Notes under the pieces: generated by a model | What the model was told of the DNA's origin: nothing | Databases searched by the model: none | Seen by the model: the letters and a program-made list of their open reading frames with translations, nothing else | Assembly (NCBI RefSeq): GCF_000559025.1 | Contig: NZ_JAAN01000042.1 | Coordinates: forward strand, 1-64,000 | Direction of reading: 5' to 3' | Origin: Luteimonas huabeiensis HB2 | GTDB taxonomy: Bacteria > Pseudomonadota > Gammaproteobacteria > Xanthomonadales > Xanthomonadaceae | Length of the DNA: 64,000 nt | Translations under genes and position numbers: made by a program | Part shown: one piece after another, positions 60,256 to 64,000 of the stretch | Position numbering within the stretch: the stretch's first letter is position 1 | Layout: each line of letters starts with the position of its first letter

Positions 60256-60500
60256 CCGGGGGCACGCGGTCTTTGCCTTCCCCCGCAAGCGGGGAACACT
60301 CTGTTTTTCCCTTCCCCCGCAAGCGGGGGAAGGTGCCGAAGGCGGATGGGGGCACGCCGCAGGCGTGTAAAGCGGCCCTCATCCGGCGCTTGCGGGAGAA
60401 GGAACAAGATGAGCCCGCTTGCGGGAGAAGGGGCGACATGGCCCCGCTCGCGTGAGAAGGAACGGCATGTCCCGCTTGCGGGAGGAGCGACAGCGCCGGT
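60256..60500. repeat. REP-like repeat block, second copy
   Basis: Palindromes CCCCGCAAGCGGGG occur with 34-bp spacing near 60279 and 60313. They run into the same GTGCCGAAGGCGGATGG-type sequence seen at the window start but inverted. Further degenerate CCCGCTTGCGGGAGAAGG units follow at about 60375-60490. The intervening open frames are not genes. The block separates the XRE-cupin gene from the rpoD terminator. Confidence 0.85.
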
Positions 60501-60560
60501 GCTGCAGGTCGAATGCCGATACACCCCGGCGGCGGCGCAGCTTGCGCCCTCCGGAAACGC

Positions 60561-60584
60561 GAAGCCCGCCTGACGGCGGGCTTC
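60561..60584 (-). terminator. Rho-independent-type terminator of rpoD
   Basis: GAAGCCCGCC-TGAC-GGCGGGCTTC is a perfect 10-bp stem with a 4-base loop. It lies about 40 bases after the rpoD stop. On the minus strand it is followed by GCGTTTCC, a short T tract. It is well placed to end rpoD transcription. Confidence 0.75.
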
Positions 60585-60621
60585 GTCGCTGCGACCGGTT
60601 CCGGGCCCTCGGCCCGCGGCC

Positions 60622-62496
<1,875 letters not shown>

Positions 62497-62537
62497 AGAA
62501 TCGCGCTACCGGAAAATGGGGAAAAAGTGAACCCGTA

Positions 62538-62546
62538 ATTATACCA
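62538..62546 (-). promoter_or_regulatory. Extended -10 promoter of rpoD
   Basis: TGGTATAAT on the minus strand has a perfect TATAAT (62543-62538) with the TGn extension. It lies about 41 bases before the rpoD ATG. The expected -35 position holds only GGGCGG, so the extended -10 probably carries the promoter. Confidence 0.55.
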
Positions 62547-62765
62547 TCGGGGCGCCCGCCCCGCCCTGCCGGGCGGCGGACGCCGCCTGCGGCGCGGTTC
62601 AGGAACGCGGCAGGCGAGTGCCGGCGCCAGCGCCCGGCCCGCCCGATATGGGCCCGCTCCGCCGGTTTTCCAGCGCCGGCCACGGGGCCCCGGTTCACGC
62701 TCGCCGGACGCGCCCGCGCGGCGCGGGCCCACAAGCGGCGCCGGCGAACCCGGCGGCCGCGCCGT

Positions 62766-63206
62766 TCAGGACCGGAGCAGGAAGGTGACCGGCCCGTCGT
62801 TGACCAGGCCGACCTCCATGTGGGCGCCGAAGCGGCCGGTTTCCACCCCGGGCGCGTGCCGGGCGCGGCAGGCGGCGACCAAGGCGTCGAAGACCCGCTC
62901 GGCGGCCTCCGGCGCCGCCGCGGTGCTGAAGCCGGGCCGCATTCCGGAGCGGGTGTCGGCGGCCAGGGTGAACTGGCTGACCAGCAGCAGGCCGCCGCCG
63001 GTCTCGGCCAGCGAGCGATTCATGCGCCCCGCCGCGTCGCCGAACACCCGGTACCCCAGCAGCCGCGCCGCCATCCGCTCGACCTGCGCCGCACCGTCGC
63101 CGGGCTCCACCCCGACCAGGGCCAGCAGCCCGGGACCGATCTCGCCCACGACCTCGCCACCGACGACGACGCGGGCCTGGGAAACGCGCTGGATGAGGGA
63201 GAGCAT
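62766..63206 (-). CDS. dtd: D-aminoacyl-tRNA deacylase
   Basis: Dtd removes D-amino acids wrongly attached to tRNA. The 146-residue protein starts [15 protein letters not shown] and has the family's two signatures: [12 protein letters not shown] in the middle (catalytic Thr) and NDGPVTFLL at the C terminus (cis Gly-Pro). The start is the ATG at 63206; the longer frame upstream is Gly/Pro noise. The gene is divergent from the acyltransferase gene at 63336. Confidence 0.96.
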   Translation of the reverse strand: MLSLIQRVSQARVVVGGEVVGEIGPGLLALVGVEPGDGAAQVERMAARLLGYRVFGDAAGRMNRSLAETGGGLLLVSQFTLAADTRSGMRPGFSTAAAPEAAERVFDALVAACRARHAPGVETGRFGAHMEVGLVNDGPVTFLLRS

Positions 63207-63207
63207 G

Positions 63208-63286
63208 GGGGGGCAGGGGCCGGGGGCCAGGGAGGAGCGAGGAAAGTATCGCGATCGCCTTCGCGCGGTGAAGGCCCCTGCCCCCC
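63208..63286. repeat. GC-rich inverted repeat between dtd and acyltransferase
   Basis: GGGGGGCAGGGGCC at 63208-63221 is inverted as GGCCCCTGCCCCCC at 63273-63286. The 14-bp perfect arms have a 51-base loop in the divergent promoter region. Further CCCCTGGCC/CCTGCCCC pieces extend it. The role is unknown. Confidence 0.45.
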
Positions 63287-63335
63287 GACCCCTGGCCTCT
63301 GACCTCTGCCCCCCCGCCCCACTACACTTGCCGGG

Positions 63336-64000
63336 ATGTCCGATCTGCTCGCCCGCCTCCTCTACGCGCTCGCCGCCGGCTTCGCGCGGCTGCCGTGGCC
63401 CTGGCAGCGCGCGATGGCCGGCGGACTGGCGCGGACGTGGATCCGGCTGGATGCGCGCGAGAGCCGGGTTGCGCGGCAGAACCTGGAGATCGCCTATCCC
63501 GAGTGGCTGCCCAGCGAACGCGACGCCTGGCACCGCGCGGTGCTGCGCACCACCGCGCTGCAGTTCGTGGAAACCCTGCGCTTCTGGACCCAGCCGCACG
63601 CGCGCAACCTGGCGCTGATCCGCCAGACCCACGGCGTGGCCCACTTCGATGCCGCGCTGGCGGCCGGGCGCGGCCTGATCGTGGCCGCGCCGCACTACGG
63701 CAACTGGGAGCTGCTGAACCAGTGGCTGGCCTCGCGTACGCCGATCTCGGTGCTGTACCGGGCGCCGGAGTCGAGCGTCGGCGAAGCCTTCCTGCGCCGG
63801 GTGCGCGCCGACGCCGGCGACCGGGTCACCCAGATCCGCGCCGAGGGCCCGGCGGTGCGGCAGTTGTTCAAGCTGCTGCGCGAGGGCGGGGTCGCCGGCA
63901 TCCTGCCCGACCAGCAGCCCAAGGCCGGCGAGGGCGAATACGCGCCGTTCTTCGGCAAGCGCGCGCTGACCATGACCCTGCTCGGCCGGCTGGCGGCCAG
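63336..64000 (+). CDS. Lauroyl/lysophospholipid acyltransferase (LpxL/HtrB family), partial
   Basis: The first 221 codons are present and the gene runs off the window end. The N terminus is [20 protein letters not shown], with one hydrophobic segment. The HxxxxE acyltransferase motif is in [10 protein letters not shown] at about residue 113. The segments [10 protein letters not shown] and [16 protein letters not shown] (the second with the DQ motif) are those of lipid A biosynthesis acyltransferases. In xanthomonads a gene of this family usually follows dtd. Which acyl chain it adds cannot be told from the partial sequence. Confidence 0.93.
   Translation, partial: MSDLLARLLYALAAGFARLPWPWQRAMAGGLARTWIRLDARESRVARQNLEIAYPEWLPSERDAWHRAVLRTTALQFVETLRFWTQPHARNLALIRQTHGVAHFDAALAAGRGLIVAAPHYGNWELLNQWLASRTPISVLYRAPESSVGEAFLRRVRADAGDRVTQIRAEGPAVRQLFKLLREGGVAGILPDQQPKAGEGEYAPFFGKRALTMTLLGRLAA

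Overview
The window is very GC-rich, densely coded DNA. Gene content and order fit a gammaproteobacterium of the Lysobacteraceae/Xanthomonadaceae, of Lysobacter or Luteimonas type. Supporting signs are the lptM-dapF-DUF484-xerC block, algZ-algR next to hemC, an orphan opgH, paired S9 oligopeptidases, a mannose cluster with LacI and GH92, and X-T4SS-like lipoprotein/peptidase-toxin modules. This is inferred from genes; no rRNA marker is present.

Layout: 0.2-3.6 kb holds an M1 aminopeptidase, ubiE and a yeast-type cytosine deaminase. 3.6-7.1 kb is a decayed tandem array of small lipoproteins alternating with pieces of a HELQH metallopeptidase toxin domain. 7.2-23.3 kb is mostly housekeeping: acyltransferase, GNAT, hslVU, an ECF sigma factor with two membrane proteins, xerC-DUF484-dapF-lptM, two S9 peptidases, a patatin and a WYL regulator. 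23.5-38.6 kb holds envelope proteins, hemC, algRZ, an esterase, opgH, a DUF892 protein, a MrfA/MrfB-like repair pair, a broken reductase gene and two small secreted proteins. 38.9-42.5 kb is a large SF1 helicase with a coiled-coil insertion beside tRNA-Ile(CAT); its base composition looks less GC-rich than its surroundings.

42.6-49.7 kb is a mannose-utilisation cluster. GH92 mannosidase is divergent from a translationally coupled operon of LacI, sugar permease, PfkB kinase and AGE isomerase, with a perfect 14-bp palindromic operator in the gap. 49.7-60.2 kb holds two parallel operons. One encodes a TonB receptor, DgcN and a serine hydrolase; the other a serine hydrolase, DgcA and a POT-family transporter. 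Both start from an almost identical ~41-bp promoter/operator block, with an XRE-cupin regulator beside one of them. Together they suggest a regulon for uptake and catabolism of D-glutamate-containing peptides. The window ends with rpoD, dtd and the start of a lipid A-type acyltransferase.

REP-like palindromic repeats with a 34-bp period lie near both ends of the window, in opposite orientation.
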